DNA from: RBG-16-64-13 sp963718375 | Lineage (GTDB): Bacteria; Actinomycetota; Thermoleophilia; RBG-16-64-13 | Direction of reading: 5' to 3' | DNA length: 64,000 bases | Assembly (NCBI GenBank): GCA_963718375.1 | Contig: CAVQZD010000005.1 | Coordinates: 558,001-622,000, forward strand | Shown: in pieces, positions 53,010 to 61,624 of the stretch | Layout of the letters: every line of letters starts with the position of its first letter | How positions within the stretch are numbered: position 1 is the stretch's first letter | The notes under the pieces: generated by a model | The model's input: the letters and a program-made list of their open reading frames with translations, nothing else | What the model was told of the DNA's origin: nothing | Database searches by the model: none | Made by a program: the position numbers and the translations under genes

Positions 53010-53588
53010 ATGGTATGCGGTCCCGAAGACGGAAAGGAGCCTCCGATCCCGGTAACCGCCTTTGTCTGTGTCAATTGCGCGCGTCCGAGTCAGAAGCCGG
53101 ATTCCGGCGGACGGCCCCGTCCGAGCGTTCCCCGATTCTCTTGGACTTTCCCCGTGCGCGAGGTCCTCGTACCCTGCACCGGGCGTCTTCAACCGGAGCA
53201 TCTGCTGAAAGCCTTCGAGTCAGGTTCAGATCTCGTGTGCGCCATCGCCTGTGCCGAGGACAACTGCCACTACGTCGAGGGTAGCAAGCGTTGCGCCCGA
53301 AGGGTAGACAGCCTGCGCGACATTCTTGACGAGGTGGGCCTGGGCGGCGAGCGGCTCCTGCTCTTCAACCTGCCCGGCACCGCCGCCGAAGACATGGCTA
53401 TGGGAGTCGATGACCCCGCTGGGTGCACCACCGCTCCCGATGATTCGCTGATCGAGGCCGTCCGCGACGAGGTGTCACGGGTGATGCAAGGCTTGTCCCC
53501 TAACCCCCTGCAAACCGGGCCCGAGGTCCAAGCGGCCGAAGACCCCTATCTACAAGCGGAAATGGACGATGACGACTTCCCAGAGTAA
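53010..53588 (+). CDS. mvhD: MvhD/hydrogenase delta-subunit-like iron-sulfur protein
   Basis: A 192-codon frame opening the Hdr operon. VREVLVPCTGRLQPEHLLKA, then CAIACAEDNCHYVEGSKRCA with RRVDSLRDILDEVGLGGERL, is the MvhD signature; its Cys residues bind a [2Fe-2S] cluster that passes electrons between Hdr and an electron donor. The N-terminal VCVNCARPSQKPDSGG is unusual. An acidic tail follows (AEDPYLQAEMDDDDFPE). The ATG at 53010 has no ribosome site; AAGGAG at 53034 stands 6 bp before an in-frame ATC, so the true start is uncertain. The next gene begins 20 bp before its stop. Confidence 0.85.
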   Translation: MVCGPEDGKEPPIPVTAFVCVNCARPSQKPDSGGRPRPSVPRFSWTFPVREVLVPCTGRLQPEHLLKAFESGSDLVCAIACAEDNCHYVEGSKRCARRVDSLRDILDEVGLGGERLLLFNLPGTAAEDMAMGVDDPAGCTTAPDDSLIEAVRDEVSRVMQGLSPNPLQTGPEVQAAEDPYLQAEMDDDDFPE

Positions 53589-54333
53589 GTTCGCCCAGGC
53601 ACTCAAGTCGGACCGGCAGTTGGTGACAGCCGAGGTCTACGCGCCTCACAGTGGTGACGCCGAGGCCGTCAAGAACCTCGCGGCCGCCCTCCCCTCCGCT
53701 CTTGACGCGGTGATCGTGGCCGATAACCCTGACGGCGTCTACGGTTCAGCCCTGGCTTGCGCGGCACTCCTGGCCGGAGAAGGCCGCGAGGCAGTGGTCA
53801 CCCTGTCCACGCGCGACCGTAACCGCATCGCCCTGGAGAGCGACGCCTTGGGCGCCTCGGCTCTGGGAGTGGCCGCGATACTCTGCTTGAGCGGCAACCA
53901 CCAATCGCTAGGGGCGTGCCCGCAGGCGGGCTCGGCCTACGACATAGACTCCACCCAACTTCTGCGGCTGGTGAAGGGCCTGGGCTTGCCCGGCATGGTG
54001 CTGGGAGCAATAGCCCACCCCCAGCAGACACCGGTCGAGCTCAATCTCATCAAGCTCAAGAAGAAGATCTCGGCAGGCGCAGACTTCGTGTTCACGCAGC
54101 CGGTAGTCGACCTCGCCGCCTTTGAGACCTGGATGAAGGCCATCCGGGCGCTGAGCGTGGATCAGCAGATCGCCGTGCTTGCAAGCGTGGACCCAGGCAA
54201 GGAAGGCGTGGCGGAGGCGGCCGCAATGGCTACGAAACTGAGGACCGTGCCGGGCGTGCGCGGCATAAACGTAATGTGCGGGGGCGATGCGGCTCTGGCC
54301 GCCGGGGTGATCAAAGCAGCTGGATCAGCCTAG
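53569..54333 (+). CDS. metF: Methylenetetrahydrofolate reductase-like protein (MetF)
   Basis: A 254-residue TIM-barrel protein. AEVYAPHSGDAEAVKNLAAA starts the fold, ALGASALGVAAILCLSGNHQ lies in the FAD-binding half, and LIKLKKKISAGADFVFTQPV, then DLAAFETWM, is the strongest MetF block. It is a little shorter than E. coli MetF. In acetogens, MetF is encoded with HdrABC and MvhD and reduces methylene-tetrahydrofolate; here the same genes occur together with glutamate synthase subunits. It overlaps mvhD by 20 bp. Confidence 0.85.
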   Translation: MTTSQSKFAQALKSDRQLVTAEVYAPHSGDAEAVKNLAAALPSALDAVIVADNPDGVYGSALACAALLAGEGREAVVTLSTRDRNRIALESDALGASALGVAAILCLSGNHQSLGACPQAGSAYDIDSTQLLRLVKGLGLPGMVLGAIAHPQQTPVELNLIKLKKKISAGADFVFTQPVVDLAAFETWMKAIRALSVDQQIAVLASVDPGKEGVAEAAAMATKLRTVPGVRGINVMCGGDAALAAGVIKAAGSA

Positions 54334-54353
54334 GACGAGAGGACCCGAAGCGC

Positions 54354-55847
54354 ATGCCCGACCGCTACCATATCCACGCTGTTCCCTTGTCTCCGCACTT
54401 TCGCCGCGTGGGCAAGTACGGCAACGTCGACTGGCGCGAAGACTGCTCCCGCTGCACCAACTGCGTCAAGTTGCGCTGCATCTACGACGTTTACAGGCAC
54501 GAGGTGGGATACAACCGTGACCCGCACACGGCGCTGGAGACCCACGACGAGTGCAAGGCCTGCCTGTCCTGCGTGATGGGCTGCACCAAGGGACTGCTGA
54601 GCATAGGGATGAACCCTGAGTTCTTGGGCATGGGCGACGATTACTGGAAGCCCGACATCATGCTCACCACCTGGAATCAGGCCGACACCGGCAAGGTGCC
54701 GGTATCCGGCGCCGGCTACCGTGGCCGTTTCTACGGGCCGGGCTTCGATTCCATCTGGACCGACATGTCCGAGATCGTGCGGCCCACGCGTGACGGTATC
54801 CACGGTCGCGAGTTCATCAGCACTTCGGTGGATATCGGCCCCAAGCCCATGCGTCTGCGCTTTGAGGCGGACGGCAAGATGGTGGACGAGCCCAGCCGCC
54901 TGATCGAACTGCAGATACCAGCCGTCCTGGACGCCCCGGACTGGCCGGTGCTCGGCCCTAGCCTTACTCTCGCCCGCGTGCGGGCGGCCAAGGAGCTGAC
55001 CTCTCTGGCCGTCGTGCCTGTCGCCGAGGCCGCGGACCTGCCCACCGAGCTACTGCCCTGGGTGGTGCCGCTACTCAGTGAGGGTGCAGGGGCCCCCGGA
55101 GAGATCGACCAGTACCGCGACCTTCTGGGCTCCGTCCGCATGGTGCAAGTACCTGACAGTCTCAGTGTGGCTGAACTGGCCGCCAAGCTGCAGGATGCCT
55201 ACCCGGACTTGATCGTCTGCGTGCGCATGGACCTCACCCCCGCCTCGGCCGTTCGCATCGTCGAGCTCAGTGGCACCGCCGCAGCCGTCACGGCGGCCGA
55301 GCCCCGAGCGCGGGCTCTGGGCGACGGCGCGGGCGTCAAGGTCTTTCAGCTGTGCGCCGACCAGCACGGGCGCGAACGCTTGGCCGACGGCCGGCCCGGC
55401 AGACACATCAAGGACGCCGTGCGCGACGTGCACGGACGTCTGGTGACCGGCGGCCTGCGTGACGAGATCACCTTGGTAGTCTCGGGCGGCATCGCCCTGG
55501 CCGAGCATATGGCCAAGAGCATCATCTGCGGCGCCGACCTGGTGGCCGTGGGTACCCCGCTCTTGATCGCGTTGGGGTGCCGACTCTGCAGCGACCGCGA
55601 CCTCTGCATCGCAGAAGGACGCTGCCCCGCACGCCTGGATGGAGCCGAGCTTGACTATGCGACCCAACGCCTGGTGAACCTGTTCGGCTCCTGGCACAGC
55701 CAGCTCCTAGAACTCCTGGGGGCTATGGGTATCCGTGAGGTCCGCCGTCTGCGCGGCGAGGTGGGCCGGGCCATGTTCTTGGAAGATGTCGAGAGAGAAG
55801 CATTCGGCGACCTTGACCGCGTCGCGCCGAGCGCGGTGTGCTCATGA
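54354..55847 (+). CDS. GltB-like FMN-domain paralogue with N-terminal ferredoxin domain, partly degenerate
   Basis: A 497-residue protein from ATG 54354. Two Fe-S Cys groups occur near the N-terminus (CSRCTNCVKLRCIYDVYRHE and CKACLSCVMGCTKG). The middle and C-terminal regions align with archaeal-type glutamate synthase (YRGRFYGPGFDSIWTDMSEI, VVSGGIALAEHMAKSIICGA, ALGCRLCSDRDLC), but the glycine-rich HLDGSYGGTGAAP loop of the active enzyme is replaced. The 3Fe-4S Cys spacing also differs. It may be a structural partner of the next protein or a regulatory paralogue. It overlaps the next ATG by 4 bp. Confidence 0.75.
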   Translation: MPDRYHIHAVPLSPHFRRVGKYGNVDWREDCSRCTNCVKLRCIYDVYRHEVGYNRDPHTALETHDECKACLSCVMGCTKGLLSIGMNPEFLGMGDDYWKPDIMLTTWNQADTGKVPVSGAGYRGRFYGPGFDSIWTDMSEIVRPTRDGIHGREFISTSVDIGPKPMRLRFEADGKMVDEPSRLIELQIPAVLDAPDWPVLGPSLTLARVRAAKELTSLAVVPVAEAADLPTELLPWVVPLLSEGAGAPGEIDQYRDLLGSVRMVQVPDSLSVAELAAKLQDAYPDLIVCVRMDLTPASAVRIVELSGTAAAVTAAEPRARALGDGAGVKVFQLCADQHGRERLADGRPGRHIKDAVRDVHGRLVTGGLRDEITLVVSGGIALAEHMAKSIICGADLVAVGTPLLIALGCRLCSDRDLCIAEGRCPARLDGAELDYATQRLVNLFGSWHSQLLELLGAMGIREVRRLRGEVGRAMFLEDVEREAFGDLDRVAPSAVCS

Positions 55848-57484
55848 GCACCGACTGGCCGCAAGAGCACATAGACCGCGACGTGCGCCCCGCTCCCGAG
55901 AGGTACCGCAACGTCCTCGGCAAGTACACCGTCAGCCGCTCGGCCGCCTGCGTCTCGTGCGGCAAGTGCGTCGAGGTCTGCCCGTACGGCGTACACGTCA
56001 AGCCCGAGGGCTACGCCTTCACGCTGAGGCCCAAGGACCACCTCTGCATCGGCCCTGCCTGCGCCTCATGCGAGACCTCGTGCGTGGCTGAGTGCCCGCA
56101 GAACGCCCTCACCGTGACACGCAACTCCACAGCCGACGCTCTGGGCGACCCGCGCTGGTCTAACGACCTGATCCTCTCCACCTGGCACCAGGCCGCTACG
56201 GGCCACGCGGCGCCTGAGCACCTGGAGTCCCAGGTCGGGGCCTCAGGCGGCGGCTTCGACCGCCTGCGCTTCAAGTTCGAGGTCCCCGAGAAGTTCACGC
56301 CCGAGCAGAGTGGCACGGCCGTGGGCGCTGCCGGCGCCGATGGGGGCGACGGCGCCGTCGCCCCCGAGGATGTGGATATCAGCTTGGATCTCAATCAACG
56401 CGGTGACAACCGCCCGCAGGTGCACATCGACCTCCCCGTGTACGGCGGAGGCATGAGCTTCGGCTCGGTGAGCATCCACACCATCCTGGGCAAAGCCCGG
56501 GCGGCCGCGGCCTGGAACACCTTCACCTGCACCGGTGAGGGTGGCTACCACGACCGTCTGCGGCCCTACGACGAGCACATGATCACCCAGGTGGCTACCG
56601 GCCTCTTCGGTGTGCGTGACGAGACCATCCAGCGCGTGCGCATCGTGGAGTTCAAGTACGCGCAGGGCGCGAAGCCCGGCCTGGGCGGCCATCTGCTAGG
56701 CGACAAGAACACGCCGCCGGTAGCCCGCATGCGCGAGGCCGTGGCTGGCAACGCCCTCTTCTCGCCCTTCCCGTTCCACAGCGTCTACTCCGTCGAAGAC
56801 CACAAGAAACACCTCGACTGGATCAAAGAGGTCAATCCCGAAGCGCTCGTGAGCGTGAAAGTGTCCACCCCCACCGACGTGGACATGGTGGCTGTGGGTA
56901 GCTACTACGCCGGGGCGCACATCGTCCACCTGGACGGCAGTTACGGCGGCACCGGAGCGGCTCCGGACATAGCCAAGAAGAACATAGCCATGCCCATCGA
57001 GTACGCCATCCCCAAGGTGCACAAGTTCTTGGTGGCCGAGGGCATCCGGGATGACATCACCCTCATAGCCTCGGGTGGCATCCGTACCGCTTTCGACGCC
57101 CTCAAGGCCATCGCGCTGGGCGCCGACGGAGTCGTCGTGGGCACTGTGGAGATGGTGGCCTTGGGTTGCGTACGCTGCGCCTGCTGTGAGAGCGGCCGCG
57201 GCTGCCCGCGCGGCATCGCCACCACCGATCCGGAACTGATGAGCCAGATGACCCTGGAATGGGCCACACAGCGCATCATCAACCTGTACAACTCCTGGCG
57301 GGAGCAGATGGTCGAGGTGTTGGCCGGCCTGGGCATGAAGTCCATCCGCGAACTCCGCGGCCGCAGTGACCTGCTCTGCTACGTGACTGACGAGGCTCTC
57401 GAAGCGGAGGTGGCCACCGCCGGCGCCGCGACCGCCGAGGCCGGCCGGGCGCGCGAGCCCCAGGTGGCGGAGGTAGCCAAATGA
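55844..57484 (+). CDS. gltB: Glutamate synthase FMN/3Fe-4S domain protein with ferredoxin N-terminus (archaeal-type GltB)
   Basis: A 546-residue protein, ATG overlapping the previous stop. N-terminal ferredoxin motifs (CVSCGKCVEVCPYGVH and CIGPACASCETSCVAECP) are followed by the FMN-binding barrel: MSFGSVSIHTILGKARAAAA, VKVSTPTDVDMVAVGSYYAG, then HLDGSYGGTGAAPDIAKKN and IASGGIRTAFDALKAI. The 3Fe-4S Cys motif is GCVRCACCESGRGCPRGI. These are all that the reductive centre of glutamate synthase requires; the amidotransferase is encoded by the next gene. Confidence 0.92.
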   Translation: MSTDWPQEHIDRDVRPAPERYRNVLGKYTVSRSAACVSCGKCVEVCPYGVHVKPEGYAFTLRPKDHLCIGPACASCETSCVAECPQNALTVTRNSTADALGDPRWSNDLILSTWHQAATGHAAPEHLESQVGASGGGFDRLRFKFEVPEKFTPEQSGTAVGAAGADGGDGAVAPEDVDISLDLNQRGDNRPQVHIDLPVYGGGMSFGSVSIHTILGKARAAAAWNTFTCTGEGGYHDRLRPYDEHMITQVATGLFGVRDETIQRVRIVEFKYAQGAKPGLGGHLLGDKNTPPVARMREAVAGNALFSPFPFHSVYSVEDHKKHLDWIKEVNPEALVSVKVSTPTDVDMVAVGSYYAGAHIVHLDGSYGGTGAAPDIAKKNIAMPIEYAIPKVHKFLVAEGIRDDITLIASGGIRTAFDALKAIALGADGVVVGTVEMVALGCVRCACCESGRGCPRGIATTDPELMSQMTLEWATQRIINLYNSWREQMVEVLAGLGMKSIRELRGRSDLLCYVTDEALEAEVATAGAATAEAGRAREPQVAEVAK

Positions 57485-60111
57485 CCGACTTCGCCGAACG
57501 CCTGCTGCGCAGCCGCTCTCAGATCTACAGCGGCCCCGACATGCCCGTGGCCGACCGCGTCGAAGAGGGCGGCTGCGGCGTCACCGGCTTCTGCTGCACC
57601 GTGCCGGTGAAGGGTCGCTTCATCTACGAGCCCAGCAGGCAGATGCAGAACCGCGGCAACGGCAAGGGCGGCGGCATCGCCTGTGCCGGACTGGTGCCTG
57701 AACAACTGGGAGTCTCCCGCGAGGTGCTCGAGAGCCACTACCTGCTGCAGATCGCGCTCCTCGACCCGAGTTGCCACAAGGAGTTGGAGAAGGAGTATGT
57801 CCTCCCCCACTTCGACATAGCCCATTCCGAACGCCAGGATCACATCGACGACCACACCTCCGTCGGCTTGGAGGTCCGCCCGCCGGACATCCACCGCTAT
57901 GTGGTGCGCGTCAAGCCCGATGTCCTTGAGGCCTTCGCCAAAGTAGCTGGATTGCAGGGTCTTTCTGACCGCGAACTCGAGGATGAGTTCGTCTGGCGAA
58001 ACAGCTACAAGCTGAATGACGCCTACTACGCCTCGCTGGGCGAGCAGCGGGCCTTCGTCCTCTCGCACGCCCGCAACCTACTGATCTTCAAACTGGTCGG
58101 TTACGCCGAACAGAACGTCGAGTACTACAAGCTGCAGGATTTCCAGGCGCACGTGTGGATCGCCCACCAGCGCTATCCGACCAAGGGACGAGTCTGGCAC
58201 CCAGGCGGCGCGCACCCGTTCATCGGCATGAACGAGGCCTTGGTGCACAACGGCGACTTCGCCAACTACCACTCGGTCAGCGAGTATCTGCGGCAGCGCA
58301 ACATCCGGCAGCAGTTCCTCACCGACACCGAGGTCTCGGTGCAGCTGTTCGATCTCTGGGACCGTGTCTACAAGTATCCCTTGGAGTACATCATCGAGGC
58401 GCTGGCCCCCACCACCGAGCTCGACTTCGATCAGTTGCCCCCCGCAAAGCAGGTGATTTACAGGCAGATCCAGGCGACGCACGCCCACGCGTCGCCCGAC
58501 GGTCCCTGGTTCTTCATCATCGCCCGCAGCCAAGCCGATAGGTTCCAGCTACTGGGCATCACCGACACGGCCATGCTCAGACCGCAGGTTTTCGCGCTCA
58601 GCGACAGCGGCGACGTGCAGATAGGCCTCGTCTGCTCTGAAAAGCAGGCCATCGACGCCACGCTGCGCAGCCTGGCCGAAGAAGATCCGCGGTTCTGTCC
58701 TGTGGCCGACAAGTATTGGAACGCGCGGGGTGGCTCGTCCACGGACGGCGGCGCCTTCATCTTCAGCGTCGCTCCCGAGCAGTCGGGCCGCATGCGGCTC
58801 ACCTGCACTGACAAGTTCGGCCGCGTGGTCGAGAATAAGTCAGGCGGCGTCCGTTGCGACATCCCCGAGGTGGAGCTCGCTGAGGGCGTACAGACCACTT
58901 GCTCTCCCGAGCCCGTCAGCGCCGAGGAGGTGCAGGAGGATCTGCGCGGGGGCACCAGTGAGGCTCTGTTCGAGAAGGCGACCGGTCTGGGCGCTTGGCC
59001 TGCCGGTCACCTGCGGCGCTTCTGCAACTATGTGCTGGCCGTCGCGGGCGACCCGGCCGCCGAACCGAAGGTGCGCGCTGCCGGCGTCGAGCTGCTCACC
59101 AAGTTGCACGACCGCCACTACCCCACGCATGACAAGCGCCGGGCCACCATCATCCGCCTGCTCGAGGATGAGCTCGACCAGCTCTTCGATACGGCTCCGC
59201 TGTTCGGCGATACGCCCAACCGCGGCTGGCGGCGCGTGACTTGGGACACGCGAGGCCGAGTCGTCGCCCCGGCCGCGGGTGAGGACACCCTGGTCATCGA
59301 CGCCGATGGCTTCCCGCCAGAGGGAGACGACTGCGACGCGGTACTCCTCCGCAGCGCCTATCAGCTTGGGTGGAAGAAGTTCATCGTCTACCGCCTGCGC
59401 GGCCAGCGCTTCCACGGTGCCGGTCTGGGCGCCGCCACCGACGGGGTGCTCATAGACCTCTACGGCTCCAACGGTGACTACGTGGCCAGCGGCATGGACG
59501 GCCTGGAGATGCACATTCACGGTAACGCCCAAGACCAAGTCGCACAGATCGCCAAGCGCGGCAAGCTGGTCATCTACGGCGATGTCGGCCAGACCTTCAT
59601 GTATGGGGCCAAAGGCGGCGAAGTCTACGTGCTGGGTAACGGCGCGGGCCGACCCCTCATCAACGCGGTGGGCAGACCCCGGGTGGTCATCAACGGCACC
59701 TGCCTGGACTTCTTGGCCGAATCGTTCATGGCCGGCGACCCGCTGAACGGTGGAGGTTTCGTGATCTTGAACGGCATCGAGTTCGACGAGAACGGCGGCA
59801 TCGTCCCGCAGGCCACCCCCTACCCGGGCAGCAACCTCTTCTCGCTGGCCAGTGGTGGGGCCATCTACATCCGCGACCCGGAGCAGAAGGTGGTCGCGGG
59901 CCAGCTCAACGGGGGCGTGATCGACTCGCTTGACGAGAAGTCGTGGCGGCTCATCCGCACCTATCTGGAGGAGAACGAGCGCCTGTTCGGCATCAAGGTG
60001 CAGGACCTGCTCACCGTGGACGGCGTAATTCGCCGTCCCGAAGACGTGTATCGCAAAGTCACCGCCGTGTCGCTGGCAGTATTGGCCGGCGCCGCCAAGG
60101 AGAAGAAGTGA
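57481..60111 (+). CDS. Glutamine amidotransferase class II + GXGXG domain protein (GltB N- and C-terminal modules)
   Basis: An 876-residue protein, ATG overlapping gltB (ATGA). The class II amidotransferase domain begins EEGGCGVTGF with the presumed nucleophile Cys32, preceded by a 31-residue leader that must be processed to free the Cys. HQRYPTKGRVWHPGGAHPF, then NEALVHNGDFANY, supply the substrate-binding and oxyanion-hole residues. A linker (about 470-600) leads to the GXGXG beta-helix (GDVGQTFMYGAKGGEVYVLG and further). It supplies ammonia for the FMN domain protein. The GATase and GXGXG modules are fused without the FMN domain, an unusual split. Confidence 0.88.
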   Translation: MTDFAERLLRSRSQIYSGPDMPVADRVEEGGCGVTGFCCTVPVKGRFIYEPSRQMQNRGNGKGGGIACAGLVPEQLGVSREVLESHYLLQIALLDPSCHKELEKEYVLPHFDIAHSERQDHIDDHTSVGLEVRPPDIHRYVVRVKPDVLEAFAKVAGLQGLSDRELEDEFVWRNSYKLNDAYYASLGEQRAFVLSHARNLLIFKLVGYAEQNVEYYKLQDFQAHVWIAHQRYPTKGRVWHPGGAHPFIGMNEALVHNGDFANYHSVSEYLRQRNIRQQFLTDTEVSVQLFDLWDRVYKYPLEYIIEALAPTTELDFDQLPPAKQVIYRQIQATHAHASPDGPWFFIIARSQADRFQLLGITDTAMLRPQVFALSDSGDVQIGLVCSEKQAIDATLRSLAEEDPRFCPVADKYWNARGGSSTDGGAFIFSVAPEQSGRMRLTCTDKFGRVVENKSGGVRCDIPEVELAEGVQTTCSPEPVSAEEVQEDLRGGTSEALFEKATGLGAWPAGHLRRFCNYVLAVAGDPAAEPKVRAAGVELLTKLHDRHYPTHDKRRATIIRLLEDELDQLFDTAPLFGDTPNRGWRRVTWDTRGRVVAPAAGEDTLVIDADGFPPEGDDCDAVLLRSAYQLGWKKFIVYRLRGQRFHGAGLGAATDGVLIDLYGSNGDYVASGMDGLEMHIHGNAQDQVAQIAKRGKLVIYGDVGQTFMYGAKGGEVYVLGNGAGRPLINAVGRPRVVINGTCLDFLAESFMAGDPLNGGGFVILNGIEFDENGGIVPQATPYPGSNLFSLASGGAIYIRDPEQKVVAGQLNGGVIDSLDEKSWRLIRTYLEENERLFGIKVQDLLTVDGVIRRPEDVYRKVTAVSLAVLAGAAKEKK

Positions 60112-60746
60112 CAGCAGAGCGCACCGCGCAACTGACGGAGATCCAAGAGATCGGCTCGGGCCTGGCCCAAGAGATCGAGCAGCTATGCGGCTGCTCCCCC
60201 CTGGCCTGCCTGCAGTGCACCAAGTGCTCCAGCGGCTGCCCGGTGGCGGCCCGTACGGATATCACCCCGCACCAGCTGGTGCGGCTTCTGCAGACCGGCC
60301 AACGCAACGCCGCGCTCAGCAGCGGGTTCATCTGGGAGTGCACTTCATGCCACACCTGCATCACCCGCTGCCCGCAACAGGTGGACATCTGCGGCATGAA
60401 CGACGCGCTCCGCGCCCTCAGTCTGAGCGAAGGTCTGGCGACCCGAGACACGGCCGTGCCGACCTTCAACAAGGCGTTCCTAGACTCCGTCCGCAAGCGC
60501 GGCCGGGTGCACGAACTCGGCCTGATGGCGGTGTTCAAACTGCGCACGGGCCGCTTCTTCGAAGACATGGGCAAGGCCCCCATGATGTTGACCAAGGGCA
60601 AGCTCCCGCTGTTCGGCCACCGCGTGAGCGGCCGCGACAAGCGCGAGGAGCTATTCCGCAGGGCCGCCGCAAGCCAGGCCGCGAGTCAGACCGCCGCCTC
60701 CCCGCGCGGCTCGGCTACCGCCGCCTCGGGGGAGGCCAAGTCATGA
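60108..60746 (+). CDS. hdrC: Heterodisulfide reductase subunit C-like protein
   Basis: A 212-residue protein beginning GTG inside the previous stop (GTGA). Two 4Fe-4S motifs: CLQCTKCSSGCP (Cys 34, 37, 40, 44) and CTSCHTCITRCP. The helical block ALRALSLSEGLATRDTAVPT, then FNKAFLDSVRKRGRVHELGL, is that of HdrC. The Ala/Ser-rich tail is specific to this protein. HdrC moves electrons from HdrA to the HdrB cluster pair. It overlaps hdrB by 4 bp. Confidence 0.9.
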   Translation: MTAERTAQLTEIQEIGSGLAQEIEQLCGCSPLACLQCTKCSSGCPVAARTDITPHQLVRLLQTGQRNAALSSGFIWECTSCHTCITRCPQQVDICGMNDALRALSLSEGLATRDTAVPTFNKAFLDSVRKRGRVHELGLMAVFKLRTGRFFEDMGKAPMMLTKGKLPLFGHRVSGRDKREELFRRAAASQAASQTAASPRGSATAASGEAKS

Positions 60747-61624
60747 AGTACACCTTCTATCCCGGCTGCTCGCTGGGCGCCACCGCCAAGGACTTCTGCA
60801 CCTCCACCCTAGCTATGGCCGACAAGCTCGGCCTGGAGCTCACCGAGCTGGAGGATTGGATCTGCTGCGGCTCGACCGCCGCGCACAACAGCGACCCTCT
60901 GCTGGCCGACGCACTGCCCGCGCAGAACCTGCTTGCGGCCAAAGGCGATGCCGTGGCCGTGGCCTGCGCCAGTTGCTACAGCCGGCTCAAGATGGCCAAC
61001 CACCACATCGCTGAGGACGCCGGAGTGCGGGCCCAGGTGGCCGAGGTCGTCGGCGCCGACTACGATGGACAGACGCCCGTGCGGCACCTGCTGGAGATCG
61101 TGACCGAGGACCTCGACCGCGAGGTAGTGGCCAGCAAGATAACCCGCCCGCTACACGGGCTCAAGGTGGCCTGCTATTACGGCTGCCTGCTCTCGCGACC
61201 GCCCGAGATCATGCAGTTCGACGACGCAGAGAACCCCACCACCATGGACGGGCTGCTCGAGACCGCCGGCGCTACCGTGGTCGATTGGCCGCACAAGACC
61301 GAGTGCTGCGGCGCCAGCTTCAGCATCACCGACGTCGGCCTGGTGGTCGAGCTCACCGACAAGATCCTGGCCATGGCCAAGGCCGCCGGTGTGGACTGCA
61401 TCGCCACCGCCTGCCCGCTCTGCCAACTCAACCTGGATATGCGGCAGAAGGATGTCGAAGCCAAGCTGGGCCGCAAGTACGATCTACCTGTCTTCTACTT
61501 CACTCAGCTGATGGGTCTGGCCATGGGCTGTTCGCCCAAAGAAGTCGGGCTGCAGCAGTTGGTCATCGACCCGCAGCCGCTACTGAAAGCCAAAGGACTG
61601 CTTGAGGGCGAGGCAAACCGATGA
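60743..61624 (+). CDS. hdrB: Heterodisulfide reductase subunit B-like protein
   Basis: A 293-residue protein with two CCG domains. The first has YPGCSLGATAKDF, WICCGSTAAH and CASCYSRL; the second YYGCLLSRPPEI, TECCGASFS and TACPLCQLNLD. The Cys sets bind the two non-cubane [4Fe-4S] clusters that reduce the disulfide in methanogens. Since no coenzyme M is expected here, the electron acceptor is unknown. Coupled by ATGA overlaps with hdrC and hdrA. Confidence 0.92.
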   Translation: MKYTFYPGCSLGATAKDFCTSTLAMADKLGLELTELEDWICCGSTAAHNSDPLLADALPAQNLLAAKGDAVAVACASCYSRLKMANHHIAEDAGVRAQVAEVVGADYDGQTPVRHLLEIVTEDLDREVVASKITRPLHGLKVACYYGCLLSRPPEIMQFDDAENPTTMDGLLETAGATVVDWPHKTECCGASFSITDVGLVVELTDKILAMAKAAGVDCIATACPLCQLNLDMRQKDVEAKLGRKYDLPVFYFTQLMGLAMGCSPKEVGLQQLVIDPQPLLKAKGLLEGEANR

